Source: Pseudomonadota bacterium (GTDB lineage Bacteria > Pseudomonadota > Gammaproteobacteria > Burkholderiales > Thiobacillaceae). Taken from it: a DNA stretch of 53,522 bases. A program made the translations under genes and the position numbers. How positions within the stretch are numbered: the stretch's first letter is position 1; each line of letters opens with the position of its first letter. Positions 10,023-17,935 of this stretch are shown piece by piece. The stretch is taken from the NCBI GenBank assembly GCA_030653935.1, contig JAURYL010000049.1, positions 1 through 53,522 of the forward strand, written 5' to 3'. The notes under the pieces were generated by a model that did no database searches, had not been told where the DNA came from, and saw nothing but the letters and a program-made list of their open reading frames with translations.

Positions 10023-10041
10023 TTCAGCCGCCTGGAACGAT

Positions 10042-10069
10042 AAAAGGGGCCTTCGGGCCCCTTTTTTTT
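10042..10069 (+). terminator. Rho-independent terminator of fccAB
   Basis: A stem AAAGGGGCC-TTCG-GGCCCCTTT followed by an uninterrupted run of T, 20 bp after the fccB stop. UUCG is a very stable tetraloop. Textbook intrinsic terminator. Confidence 0.93.
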
Positions 10070-10070
10070 A

Positions 10071-10186
10071 GGCTGTTTTCGCGTTAGCTGGTGGTATGCG
10101 TGAAAGCCGATGGGAAGGCGACCTCCCCCTTTTGCAAAGAGGGAAACCTTGCCGGCCCGCGCCATGAGCTAACGCGAAATGAGCCT
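10071..10186. repeat. 116-bp element with terminal inverted repeats
   Basis: The left end GGCTGTTTTCGCGTTAGCT and the right end AGCTAACGCGAAATGAGCC are inverted repeats of 19 bp with two mismatches. The interior holds a degenerate C-tract/G-tract palindrome at about 10123-10144 and no reading frame. It has the form of a small non-autonomous (MITE-like) element between the fccAB terminator and the convergent phosphodiesterase gene. No target-site duplication is obvious. Confidence 0.6.
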
Positions 10187-10226
10187 TTTTTATGGCTATC
10201 CGGCGCCCAGACCGGCGGCGCCAACG

Positions 10227-10988
10227 CTATAAATCGAACGCCATTCCCTCTTCCAGCGCCTTAGCCCGCCCAGGCGCCTGAGCGTCCAGTTCGGCCATGA
10301 TGCCGGCTTCGCCGCCGGGTTTGAGGTGGGTGATCCAGACCGCGGGTTCGGGACGCAGCAGCACCAGGTCGGCGACCAGGGATTCCGGGCAGTAATGTTT
10401 GGAGGCCTCCGCGACGTCCCGCTGCGCGTTGGCGAAGGAACATTCGACGATGAGATGTTTCAGGTCCGGGGTTTCGTCGGCCAGTTCCCAGAGCGCGGCG
10501 TGGCTGGCGGTATCGCCGGAGAAGATGAGGCTGCCGCCGGGGCCATTCAGGAGATAACCCACCGCCGGCACCACGTGGTTGGCGGGGAGGGCGGTAATGA
10601 CCCGGTCGCCCAGGTGCAACGGCTCGCCGACCTCCAGGGGGGCGTAACGAAGGAAAGGCGCCTCGACGCTGGGAATCCGCGCGAAATCCGGCCAGATGCG
10701 CCAGTTGAACAAGTGATCCTTGAGGATTTGCAGCACCTCGGGGAGGGCGTGCAGCACCAGGGAATGACCGCGCTCGCCCGCGACGCTGTCGAGCAACAAG
10801 GGCAGACAGAGAATGTGATCGAGATGCGAATGGGTCAGGAAGACGTGGTCCACCTTCGCCAGCGCTTTACGGCTGAGTCGGGTAACGCCGGTTCCGGCAT
10901 CCACCAGGATGTCGTCGTCAACCAGAAACGTCGTTGTATGGCGACCATCGCCGATGCCGCCAGAGCAGCCCAGGACTTTGATTTTCAA
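10227..10988 (-). CDS. Class II 3',5'-cyclic-nucleotide phosphodiesterase (metallo-beta-lactamase fold)
   Basis: A 253-residue enzyme of the class II cyclic-nucleotide phosphodiesterase family (yeast PDE1 type), expected to hydrolyse cAMP or cGMP. It shows KVLGCSGGIGDGRHTTTFLV, the metal motif HSHLDH, a second cluster SGDTASH, and the diagnostic IVECSFAN and THLKPGG segments. The start is a TTG at 10988, seven bases after a good GGAGG; a TTG at 11003 would overlap that site. No signal peptide, so cytosolic. It begins 15 bp after the cyclase stop, so synthesis and breakdown of the messenger are encoded together. Confidence 0.85.
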   Translation of the reverse strand: MKIKVLGCSGGIGDGRHTTTFLVDDDILVDAGTGVTRLSRKALAKVDHVFLTHSHLDHILCLPLLLDSVAGERGHSLVLHALPEVLQILKDHLFNWRIWPDFARIPSVEAPFLRYAPLEVGEPLHLGDRVITALPANHVVPAVGYLLNGPGGSLIFSGDTASHAALWELADETPDLKHLIVECSFANAQRDVAEASKHYCPESLVADLVLLRPEPAVWITHLKPGGEAGIMAELDAQAPGRAKALEEGMAFDL

Positions 10989-11003
10989 GAATGACCTCCG
11001 CAA

Positions 11004-13211
11004 TTATTTGCTTGTGTAGGTGAACACACCGTCCCAATCAGCCGGGGGCGGGTTGAAACGGAAATGGGTGGCTCGATCAAGGTATACCTGGTACAGCTTG
11101 CGCTTCTCGATCTTGCTCAGTTGCATCAGCTTGATTTCGGCGTCGTCCCAGCGGCGCGCCTGGTAATCGGCGTAGGCGGCCTCGAACAAGGCGGCTTCCT
11201 TGAGGCGTTCGGGCGGTAATTCCGCCGTAATGCCCAGCGGTTCGTGGATGGTCACGGGCACGTCCTTGCCCTTGACCCGCACACGGTCGATGAGTTGGAA
11301 ACTCAAATCCGGGCAATCGGCCCGGGTGGCCTCACCCACCAGCACGCCGACGCCATATTGGCGGGTCAGGGCCTCCAGGCGCGAGGCCAGGTTGACCGCG
11401 TCGGCCATGACCGTGTAGGCCATGCGGAACTCGGAGCCCATGTTGCCGACACTCATGCGGCCGGTGTTGACGCCGACGCCGATCTTCACCGGCGGCCAGC
11501 CCTTCGCCTGTAGCCTGGGATTGAGTTCAACCAGGCCTTTCTGCATGGCCAGGGCAACCAGTACGGCATCGCGGGCGTGGTGCTCGTCGCTCATGGGCGC
11601 CCCCCAGAAAGCCATGACGGCGTCGCCGATGTATTTGTCGATGGTGCCGCGCCCCTCCTGGACGATGCGGGTCATGGCGGAGAGGTACATGTTGAGCATC
11701 TCGGCCAGTTGCGCGGCTTCCAGTTTTTCCGAAAAGCTGGTGAAACTGACGATGTCGGAGAACAGCACGGTCATCACCTTGGACTCGCCGCGCAGGCTGT
11801 AGCGGGCCGGGTCCTTGGCCATTTCATCGACCAGTTCCGGTGGGATGTACTGCCCGAACAGCTTGGTGATCTGCGCCTTGGAGCGCGCCTCGACAAAGAA
11901 GCCGTAACTCATGTTGAGCACGAACAGCCCCAGCACCGCCAGCAGCGAGGCGGCCAGGGGCAGGTGCGCATGCCAGGCGGACCAGGCGTAGAAATTGCCG
12001 CCGGTGAGCAGCAACCCCAGAACCGCGGTGGCGAACGCCGCCCACAATGGCGAGATGGCCGGCAACAGCGCTGCCAGAAGCAGACCGGCGACGGCGAGCG
12101 CGGCCAGTTCCATGCCGCGGACATCGACCGGCTCCCATTTCACCGTGCCATCGAGGATGCCGGAAATCAGGCTGGCGTGGATTTCGACGCCAGGCAGGAT
12201 CTTGGAGACCGGTGTCACCCGCAGGTCCATGATGCCCGGCGCGGTGGAGCCGATGAGGACAATGCGTCCCTCAAGGTTGGCCGAAGGCTCCCGCTCGTGG
12301 ATCACGTCGCTGGCGGAGACATAGCGGAAGGCATGGGCGGTGCGATAGGGCACCAGGGCATTCCCCCGCGCGTCCAGCGGCACCCGCAGGCCGTCGAGGT
12401 CCAGCCTGGTGGGACGATGGCCCTCGGCCGGGAGTATCTTCGGCACCTCGATGCCCATGCCGGCGCCGGCGGTGAGGAAGGCCAGCGAGCCGTAGCACAG
12501 GCCGGCGTGCTCCATCAGCACCGGCATGCGCCGGGCGACGCCATCGAAATCCGCTTCCATGTTGAAGAAGGCGGCGCCGCCGGCACGATCCTGGAGAACT
12601 TTCAGGTTGGCGTTGTAGCCGACGGCGTGGCGCGGCGTGACACCGTGTTTGGTGATCTCGGCGCAAGGAAACAGCGGCGCCGGCAACTGCCCGTTGACTT
12701 CCACCGGCGGCGAGAAATTGAAGTAATAACCCATGATGGAGGCGCCGCTCTCCAGCGCCACCGCCAGCTTGCCGTCGTAATCAAGTTGCGGCCGGATGCG
12801 CGCCAGACTGGCGGCGAAGCCGGCATCACCCGCCAGCGGGCCTTGCGCCATCTTTTCCAGCACCGGCAGGCCGGAACTCTGGTCCGGTTCGGAAAACACC
12901 ACATCGTAGCCGATGGCGGCGACGCCATATTGCTCAAACAAGCTGCGGGTGAGTTTGGCGACCTGCTCTCGCGGCCACGGCCAGCGGCCGATTTCCTTGA
13001 GGCTCTTGTCGTCGATATCGACGATGACCACCCGTTCATCCACGGTCTGCGCCCGGAACATGCGCAGTTTCAAGTCATACAGCGCGGCATCCAGTTTCTC
13101 GACGAAAAACAAGTTGTAGGCCTGTCCCACATGGCCGGCCAGCAGCAGCAGGAACAGCAGGGAAAATATGAACTGGCCGAGGAAACGGCGGCTGCGCAGG
13201 TCAAGCGTCAT
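11004..13211 (-). CDS. CHASE2-sensor class III adenylate/guanylate cyclase
   Basis: A 735-residue membrane-bound nucleotide cyclase. An N-terminal membrane segment (about residues 10-32) is followed by an extracytoplasmic CHASE2 sensor (about 35-345: VVIVDIDDKSLKEIGRWPWP, IGYDVVFSEPD, VLIGSTAPGIMDLR). About three membrane helices follow (365-435). The C-terminal class III catalytic domain (about 470-650) has metal-binding FSDIVSFTSFSE, then DKYIGDAVMAFWGAP, where the Lys favours ATP, and ADAVNLASRLEAL. It probably senses an envelope signal and makes cAMP. The phosphodiesterase gene follows directly. Upstream the promoter side is filled by repeats and a group II intron. Confidence 0.92.
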   Translation of the reverse strand: MTLDLRSRRFLGQFIFSLLFLLLLAGHVGQAYNLFFVEKLDAALYDLKLRMFRAQTVDERVVIVDIDDKSLKEIGRWPWPREQVAKLTRSLFEQYGVAAIGYDVVFSEPDQSSGLPVLEKMAQGPLAGDAGFAASLARIRPQLDYDGKLAVALESGASIMGYYFNFSPPVEVNGQLPAPLFPCAEITKHGVTPRHAVGYNANLKVLQDRAGGAAFFNMEADFDGVARRMPVLMEHAGLCYGSLAFLTAGAGMGIEVPKILPAEGHRPTRLDLDGLRVPLDARGNALVPYRTAHAFRYVSASDVIHEREPSANLEGRIVLIGSTAPGIMDLRVTPVSKILPGVEIHASLISGILDGTVKWEPVDVRGMELAALAVAGLLLAALLPAISPLWAAFATAVLGLLLTGGNFYAWSAWHAHLPLAASLLAVLGLFVLNMSYGFFVEARSKAQITKLFGQYIPPELVDEMAKDPARYSLRGESKVMTVLFSDIVSFTSFSEKLEAAQLAEMLNMYLSAMTRIVQEGRGTIDKYIGDAVMAFWGAPMSDEHHARDAVLVALAMQKGLVELNPRLQAKGWPPVKIGVGVNTGRMSVGNMGSEFRMAYTVMADAVNLASRLEALTRQYGVGVLVGEATRADCPDLSFQLIDRVRVKGKDVPVTIHEPLGITAELPPERLKEAALFEAAYADYQARRWDDAEIKLMQLSKIEKRKLYQVYLDRATHFRFNPPPADWDGVFTYTSK

Positions 13212-13237
13212 GGTCGCACTCTTAGGAATGGTCGATG

Positions 13238-13328
13238 CATGTCAGTTCCGCACGGCCGTTCCGAAGGAACTGACCTCCCCCCCGGGGGGGAAACGAGCGT
13301 AGCGAGTAAGGGGGCTGTTTCATCTCAG
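13238..13328. repeat. CATNTCAG-bounded repeat, copy 1
   Basis: A 91-bp unit starting CATGTCAGTTCCGCACGG and ending GCTGTTTCATCTCAG. Inside are the inverted repeat CAGTTCC..GGAACTG and a C-run/G-run palindrome. Copies 2 and 3 are at 14225-14316 and 17846-17935. It lies between the cyclase start and the intron-bearing element. Confidence 0.85.
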
Positions 13329-14232
13329 AGGTTGTGAATTAATTGAAACCGGTGGAAAGACCCACTGATAGGGGTAGGGAAGGGTTCCCGCCCTCCCCTC
13401 CCTCCGAACCGTGCGTGCGGTTTTCCCGCACACGGCTCTCCAGTCGAGAGTTTCCACTTCGGGGCCGGTTGACCACGTGATGCTCGTGTTCGGTGAACGT
13501 GCATCAAGCAGCGGTGACTTGCGTCCCCGGTTCCGTTACCAGAACCACCAGCAGGGATTCCCTTCGCCTTCAAGTCAATGCCACGGGGCTGAGGCACGCC
13601 TCTTCCCGTCATCGGAAACTCGCCTAGCCATCTCTGGCACTCAGTTACTTCCAGTCGTCTAGTCACTTGAACACTCCGTTCCACCCTCTCTCTTCCTGAC
13701 CAACTTCCCTCAGCATGGTTTTGCTTCCCACGCCTCTCGCCCAATCCTGCGGCCTCGGTACTATTCGGCCTCTGACTCCTGCCGCCGTCACCTCGCCGGC
13801 AGGTCTCCCCGCTTATCTCGCGATACCTTCCCAGCGTTCCGCCTCCAACCACGTCATGCGCCCCGGCATCGCTTTCCACGCCAACACCAGCGTGCCGGGC
13901 GAGTTTCGGACTTCGCCACGAATGAGCAGGCTCGTCGCCACATACCGCCGAATCGAGTTCGCTTTACTGCGGACCGCCAGTTCGCTTCCAGTTGCTCTCC
14001 ACCCCGCCTCACAGCGACGCAGTTACCTTCAGCTACGAGGCCTTGGCTTACCCCGACACGGACTTCCACCGGGCGGATATCACGCCTTCACGGGCGCACT
14101 CATTCCCGCGAATGCGGGAATACAGGTTGGATATCTGATTGATTCTCAAGGCAGTCAGCCTACGAACTGGATTCCCGCCGGCGCGGGAATGACGGTCATG
14201 GTGGGCGCCGGCAATTTTTCACGGCCTCTCAG
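13324..14232. mobile_element. MITE-like element interrupted by a group II intron
   Basis: The ends CTCAGAGGTTGTGAATTAAT and (inverted) CTGAGAGGCCGTGAAAAATT form terminal inverted repeats. Without the 732-nt intron the unit is about 177 bp. An intron-free, inverted relative of 199 bp is at 24188-24386, sharing both ends and most of the interior. The interior carries dRS3-like repeats ATTCCCGC..GCGGGAAT at 14102-14121 and 14170-14191. No transposase is encoded, so any movement would need help from elsewhere (inference). Confidence 0.75.
13368..14099 (-). ncRNA. ORF-less group II intron (732 nt)
   Basis: On the minus strand the 5' end (from 14099) reads GTGCGCCCGTGAAGGCGTGA followed by TATCCGCCCGGTGGAAGTCC, the conserved domain I start of bacterial group II introns. 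Domain V is at 13406-13438: GAGCCGTGTGCGG, a GAAA-type loop, and CCGCACGCACGGTTC, with the catalytic AGC triad. The 3' end is TAT at 13370-13368, inferred from the uninterrupted relative at 24342/24343, where the same flanks (GGGAATGA and CAGTGGGTC) are joined. No LtrA reverse transcriptase is encoded; frames found here are chance. It sits just after a dRS3-like hairpin, as class C introns tend to. Mobility would need a maturase in trans. Confidence 0.9.
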
Positions 14233-14316
14233 TTCCGCGCGGCCGTTCCGAAGGAACTGACCTCCCCCTCGGGAGGAAACGAGCGTAGCGAGTAAGGGGG
14301 CTCTGTTTCATGTCAG
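14225..14316. repeat. CATNTCAG-bounded repeat, copy 2
   Basis: Same 90-bp family as 13238-13328, here starting in the terminal repeat of the intron-bearing element (CCTCTCAG) and ending CATGTCAG. The TGA stop of the M48-like gene (14313-14315) is formed by this terminal motif. It carries a 2-bp insertion relative to copy 3. Confidence 0.85.
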
Positions 14317-15551
14317 TTGTTCATCCTGTAGAGCGGCGGGGCCTTTCCCGCCGGCAGGCGGGCCAGGCATTCTTCCAGACTATCCGCCAGGCGAGCCAGT
14401 CTCGTTTCCACGCGCGGATGCGTGCGCGCCAGCGTAGCCAGACGAGGGTCGCCATCCGCCATGCCGCCGAGATTTTGCAGGAAGGCCGCCAGCGCGTAGC
14501 CATCGTAACCGGCGCGACTGGCCAGCAGCACCGCCGCGCGATCCGCCTGGTACTCGCTTTCCGCCGCATAAGGCCGCACCAGGGCTTCCATGCCATTGCC
14601 CAGCAAGCCTCTCAGAAAGGCCGCCTCATCCGCCGGGCGGCCGCTGCCCGGGCCGTGTTGACGCAAATCGCGGAGCACGCGCTTGTCGGCCAGACGCGCG
14701 ATCTCGCGCGCGAGCACGGCCGCCAGTTCGGCCTCGTCGCGCAGTTGCCGGTAGAGGCCGCTGGTAATCAGGACATAGCCGCCAGGCGCTGACCAGGCGT
14801 GAATCTCGTCGCTGTCGAGCACCGCGAACAGCCATTGCGCTTGCGCCCGCCCACCCTGCGCCGCAACCAGCCAGCGGCCCACCCGGTTGACCGCGCGCTG
14901 CGCCTCGGCATCTTCGACGGCGGGCATCGCGATCAGCAGCCGAACGGCGAGGGCGCGGCCGATCCTGGCCTCATCCTCCGCGCTCAGGCGGTTCAGCAGC
15001 CAGGCCGACATCAAGGAGAGTCGCGCGCCGCCGGACGCGGCATCCGTGTCCACATCCGACCAGGGTGACGCGCCGCATACGGTGGCGTCACGCCCGGCCA
15101 CCAGGCCGAGGCGGCCGGCGGCCGCGCTCGCCTCGGCGGCGCTCAGGCGGAAACGCTCCAGCCGCTCCAGCGCGGCCTGGCCGGCGGCCTCGATGCGTTC
15201 CTCCTCCTCGCCGCCACGGAACCCCGCCACCGCGACGATGCGCGTTTCCAGGCGACGCGAAGCCGGGGACAACTCGCCACGCAATTCCGCCAGAGGCGCC
15301 GTTTGCGCCGCGACATCGCCGCGCACCGACAACAACCGCACCCAGCCCTCGCCGCGCGCCGTGCCGATCCGCGTCCAGCCGCCCTGGCGTTCGAGTATTT
15401 CCACCGCCTCGCCGCGATTGAGCAAGGCCAGGACACGGGCATCCGCGGACGCCTCGGCGCGCAGGTTGTCGTCGCGCAGCAATTTGCCCGGCGCGGCTTG
15501 CAGCGCCAGGGAAAGCCCCAGGCCCAAGAGCATTGAAAGAAATTTCCACAT
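14313..15551 (-). CDS. Secreted SH3 plus M48-like pseudopeptidase
   Basis: A 412-residue exported protein with an M48-type domain that has lost its zinc site. The start at 15551 gives the signal peptide MWKFLSMLLGLGLSLALQAA, with GGGGAA as ribosome-binding site and the CHAT stop 2 bp upstream; the frame also opens 13 codons earlier. Residues about 20-80 are a bacterial SH3 domain (LLRDDNLRAEASADA to GWVRLLSVRGD). A middle segment (IVAVAGFRGGEEEE) resembles the C-terminal parts of the two SH3 proteins at 20.1-21.2 kb. The M48-like part follows. The zinc motif HEXXH has become REIAR (282-286); the later EADR-type motif reads EYQADRAA. It looks like a fusion of the separate SH3 and M48 neighbours, probably regulatory or structural (inference). 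Confidence 0.85.
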   Translation of the reverse strand: MWKFLSMLLGLGLSLALQAAPGKLLRDDNLRAEASADARVLALLNRGEAVEILERQGGWTRIGTARGEGWVRLLSVRGDVAAQTAPLAELRGELSPASRRLETRIVAVAGFRGGEEEERIEAAGQAALERLERFRLSAAEASAAAGRLGLVAGRDATVCGASPWSDVDTDAASGGARLSLMSAWLLNRLSAEDEARIGRALAVRLLIAMPAVEDAEAQRAVNRVGRWLVAAQGGRAQAQWLFAVLDSDEIHAWSAPGGYVLITSGLYRQLRDEAELAAVLAREIARLADKRVLRDLRQHGPGSGRPADEAAFLRGLLGNGMEALVRPYAAESEYQADRAAVLLASRAGYDGYALAAFLQNLGGMADGDPRLATLARTHPRVETRLARLADSLEECLARLPAGKAPPLYRMNN

Positions 15552-15553
15552 GG

Positions 15554-17848
15554 TCAATTCCCCATGCCGGCGAGATAGAAGCCGGCCCAATAGAAGGGTT
15601 CCGGGCGGGTTCGCGCCACTTCGAGTTGCGCCTGGCGCAATGCCTCCGCCTTGCCCAAGGGTTTCAGGTTGGCATAGAAGGCCCGCATCAGATCGGCGGT
15701 GGCGGCATCGTCCACGCTCCAGTAACTGGCGAGCAGGGAACGGGCGCCGGAATAGAAGAAGCCGCGCACGAAGCCGACCAGATCGTCGCCCGGACTGCCC
15801 TGGCCGAGGCCGGTATCGCAGGCGCTGAGCGCCACCAGATCGGCGTCGAGACGCAGGCCATAGATTTCATCGACGCTGAGCACACCGTCGTTCGCCGCAT
15901 CCGGCGCCAGCAGGAGATAGGATTGCAGCGGATCGGCGGTGCGGAACTTGCCATGGCTGGCGAGGTGGATCACATCCGCCTTCCCGGCTTGAGCACGCAG
16001 CGCGGTTTCGCTGGCGGCGCGACGGGCAAGCAGGTGCGCGTTCGGCAACAACCCGGCGATGGCTTGCGCCTCCAGTTCGGCATGTTTCAAGTCATTCTCG
16101 GCGTGGCCGGTATCGGGATTCGCCAAGATCAGGGCGGTGCCGGAGCCCCCCGACGAGCTTGCCCGCAACAGGGCATCGACGTTGGCGCTGGGCAGTACGC
16201 GCAAGGTGTGCTTGCGCGTCAACCAGCCTTCGCCGTCATGCAGGGCGGAGAACGCCAGGTAGTGCAGTGGCCCATGCGGCACCAGGACGAGACGCGGCCG
16301 CAGCTTGCTCGCCAGCGGCCGCAGCAGGCGGTCGTAGAGGCGGCGGGCCATCGTTTCGACTTCCGGCGACCGCGCCGCCAGCGCGCGGCGATAGTTGCTC
16401 ACCAGGCCGGCAAGGCCGCTGCCGTCGAGCTTGACCGCCAACACCGACTCCCGATCCACGACCAGCGCATAGAGATCGGCGCCCCAGGCGAAGTATTCCA
16501 GCAAGGTTTCGTCGGCGCGCAGGCCGCGCCGGATGGCATCGGCCTCGACGCCGTAGATGGCGATCAGGCTGGCGAACATGGGATCGGCCTGATACAGGGC
16601 CTGACGGGCCTGCTTCGCCTCGCCGCTCGAATCCGTCGCCGCCGCGTTACGCGCCCGCATCTGGATCCGCGATTGCTGCTCCAGGCGGCTGATGCGGTTG
16701 AACTGATCGGCGGCCGGTTTTTCCAGTTTTTCCGGCGGTGCGGCGCGCCATTTTCGTGCCAGCAAGTCGACCAGGGCGCGGGCCTTGGCGCGTTCGACGT
16801 ATTCCAGCATTTCCGGGTAGCGGCCAAGGCGATACAAGGCATCGATCAGATCCGCGTAAACCACCTGACGGTCGGCGGAAAAGCCGATCTTGTTGGCCTC
16901 GGTGTCGATGTGCTGGCGATGCTGTTCGATCACCTCGACGGCGGCCTGGAAGTGCGTCGCCGCCCGCGCCAGATCCCCCGCGCGTTTGCTCAGGCGGCCC
17001 AGGTCGTAGCGCAATTGCCAATAGATTTCGCCGTTCTGGCGGATGTTGGGCGATTCGGCCAGGGCACCGAGGCGACGCGCCGCCTCGGCATCGCGGCCGC
17101 TTTCCAGCAAGGCCTTGCCCAACATGTACTGGCGCGGCAGGTCCTGCCACAGCCAGAGGTTTTCCCCGGTCAGGATGGCGCCGCTGAACAGGCGGTCGAG
17201 CAGCGCGCTGGTCTCGAAGAGAAAGTCGGCGCTGAGCGCCTTGTACGCCTTTTCATATTCGCCCAGAGCCAGATAGCAGCGCGCCAGCGCGAGCGACTTC
17301 GCGGTCTTGTAGTCGCTGCTGAACAACCAGCCGGTGGAAACCTTCTCCAGACGTTTGACGTACTCCCGCGCCGCTGCCGTGTCGCCCACCCGGCTGAGTG
17401 CCAGGGCCAGCGCGGCCAGCGCGTCGATCTCCACCAGGGTGCCTTCGCGTTCGCGGTCGTACCAGTCCAGAGCCTTCGCCGCCTCACTGATGGCGAGCAT
17501 ATAGTCGCCCAACTCGTTGGCGGACTCGGAACGCAGGATGGCGGCGTAGGGTGTCAGGTCATCGGCACCGAACAGGCGGCCATCCTTGTCCCCCTTCTGG
17601 ATGCGCGCCTCCAGGCGATCAAGACACTGCCCCAGGCGCTCGTAGTTCTTGATCTTGTGGTAGGCGTAACAAAGCCCATGGAGATCGGCGGCGCGCGCCC
17701 GGGGCGCTTGCAGCAGGCTCTCGTAGCGGCTCGCCAATTCCTCGTAGCGCCCCTCGCCGATCAGGCCGATCTGCTCCTCGCCATCCGGCGCGGCCAGCGC
17801 CGTGGTCGCGACCAGCGTAATCAGGAGGGCATGGGCGAGGAGGCGCAT
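15554..17848 (-). CDS. Secreted TPR-CHAT (caspase-like) protein
   Basis: A 764-residue protein with an N-terminal signal peptide (MRLLAHALLITLVATTALAA), so exported, unlike many CHAT proteins. Residues about 25-450 are TPR-like helical repeats. The C-terminal CHAT domain (about 480-760) has both catalytic residues: His632 in HLASHGKF and Cys677 in VALSACDTGLG, followed by GARSLLASYWSVDD. This is a clan CD (caspase/separase-like) protease fold, so an active cysteine peptidase is plausible; the substrate is unknown. The ATG at 17848 sits inside the terminal motif of repeat copy 3, leaving no normal ribosome-binding site. Its stop is 2 bp before the next gene, so they are coupled. Confidence 0.9.
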   Translation of the reverse strand: MRLLAHALLITLVATTALAAPDGEEQIGLIGEGRYEELASRYESLLQAPRARAADLHGLCYAYHKIKNYERLGQCLDRLEARIQKGDKDGRLFGADDLTPYAAILRSESANELGDYMLAISEAAKALDWYDREREGTLVEIDALAALALALSRVGDTAAAREYVKRLEKVSTGWLFSSDYKTAKSLALARCYLALGEYEKAYKALSADFLFETSALLDRLFSGAILTGENLWLWQDLPRQYMLGKALLESGRDAEAARRLGALAESPNIRQNGEIYWQLRYDLGRLSKRAGDLARAATHFQAAVEVIEQHRQHIDTEANKIGFSADRQVVYADLIDALYRLGRYPEMLEYVERAKARALVDLLARKWRAAPPEKLEKPAADQFNRISRLEQQSRIQMRARNAAATDSSGEAKQARQALYQADPMFASLIAIYGVEADAIRRGLRADETLLEYFAWGADLYALVVDRESVLAVKLDGSGLAGLVSNYRRALAARSPEVETMARRLYDRLLRPLASKLRPRLVLVPHGPLHYLAFSALHDGEGWLTRKHTLRVLPSANVDALLRASSSGGSGTALILANPDTGHAENDLKHAELEAQAIAGLLPNAHLLARRAASETALRAQAGKADVIHLASHGKFRTADPLQSYLLLAPDAANDGVLSVDEIYGLRLDADLVALSACDTGLGQGSPGDDLVGFVRGFFYSGARSLLASYWSVDDAATADLMRAFYANLKPLGKAEALRQAQLEVARTRPEPFYWAGFYLAGMGN

Positions 17849-17935
17849 GTCAGGTCCGCACGGCCGTTCCGAAGGAACTGACCTCCCCCTCGGGGGGAAA
17901 CGAGCGCAGCGAGTAAGGGGGCTGTTTCATATCAG
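17846..17935. repeat. CATNTCAG-bounded repeat, copy 3, filling a stop/start junction
   Basis: A 90-bp copy of the repeat at 13238 and 14225. On the minus strand the left terminal motif supplies the TGA of the barrel gene and the right one supplies the ATG of the CHAT gene. Between them runs an open mini-frame of 26 codons starting MKQPPYSLRSF and ending TGA one base before the CHAT ATG. Copies 1 and 2 have indels that break this mini-frame. Confidence 0.85.

Noticed and set aside
13325-13879. A 184-codon frame inside the intron
   Set aside because: It lies within conserved intron RNA domains and resembles no reverse transcriptase; chance frame.
14101-14193. dRS3-like repeats as integration sites of a filamentous phage, as in Neisseria
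   Set aside because: The ATTCCC-N8-GGGAAT pattern fits, but no phage gene is near any copy in the window.
15533-17881. A 782-codon plus-strand frame opposite the CHAT gene
   Set aside because: Antisense shadow caused by high GC; its composition is typical of shadow frames, whereas the minus-strand frame has a signal peptide and CHAT motifs.
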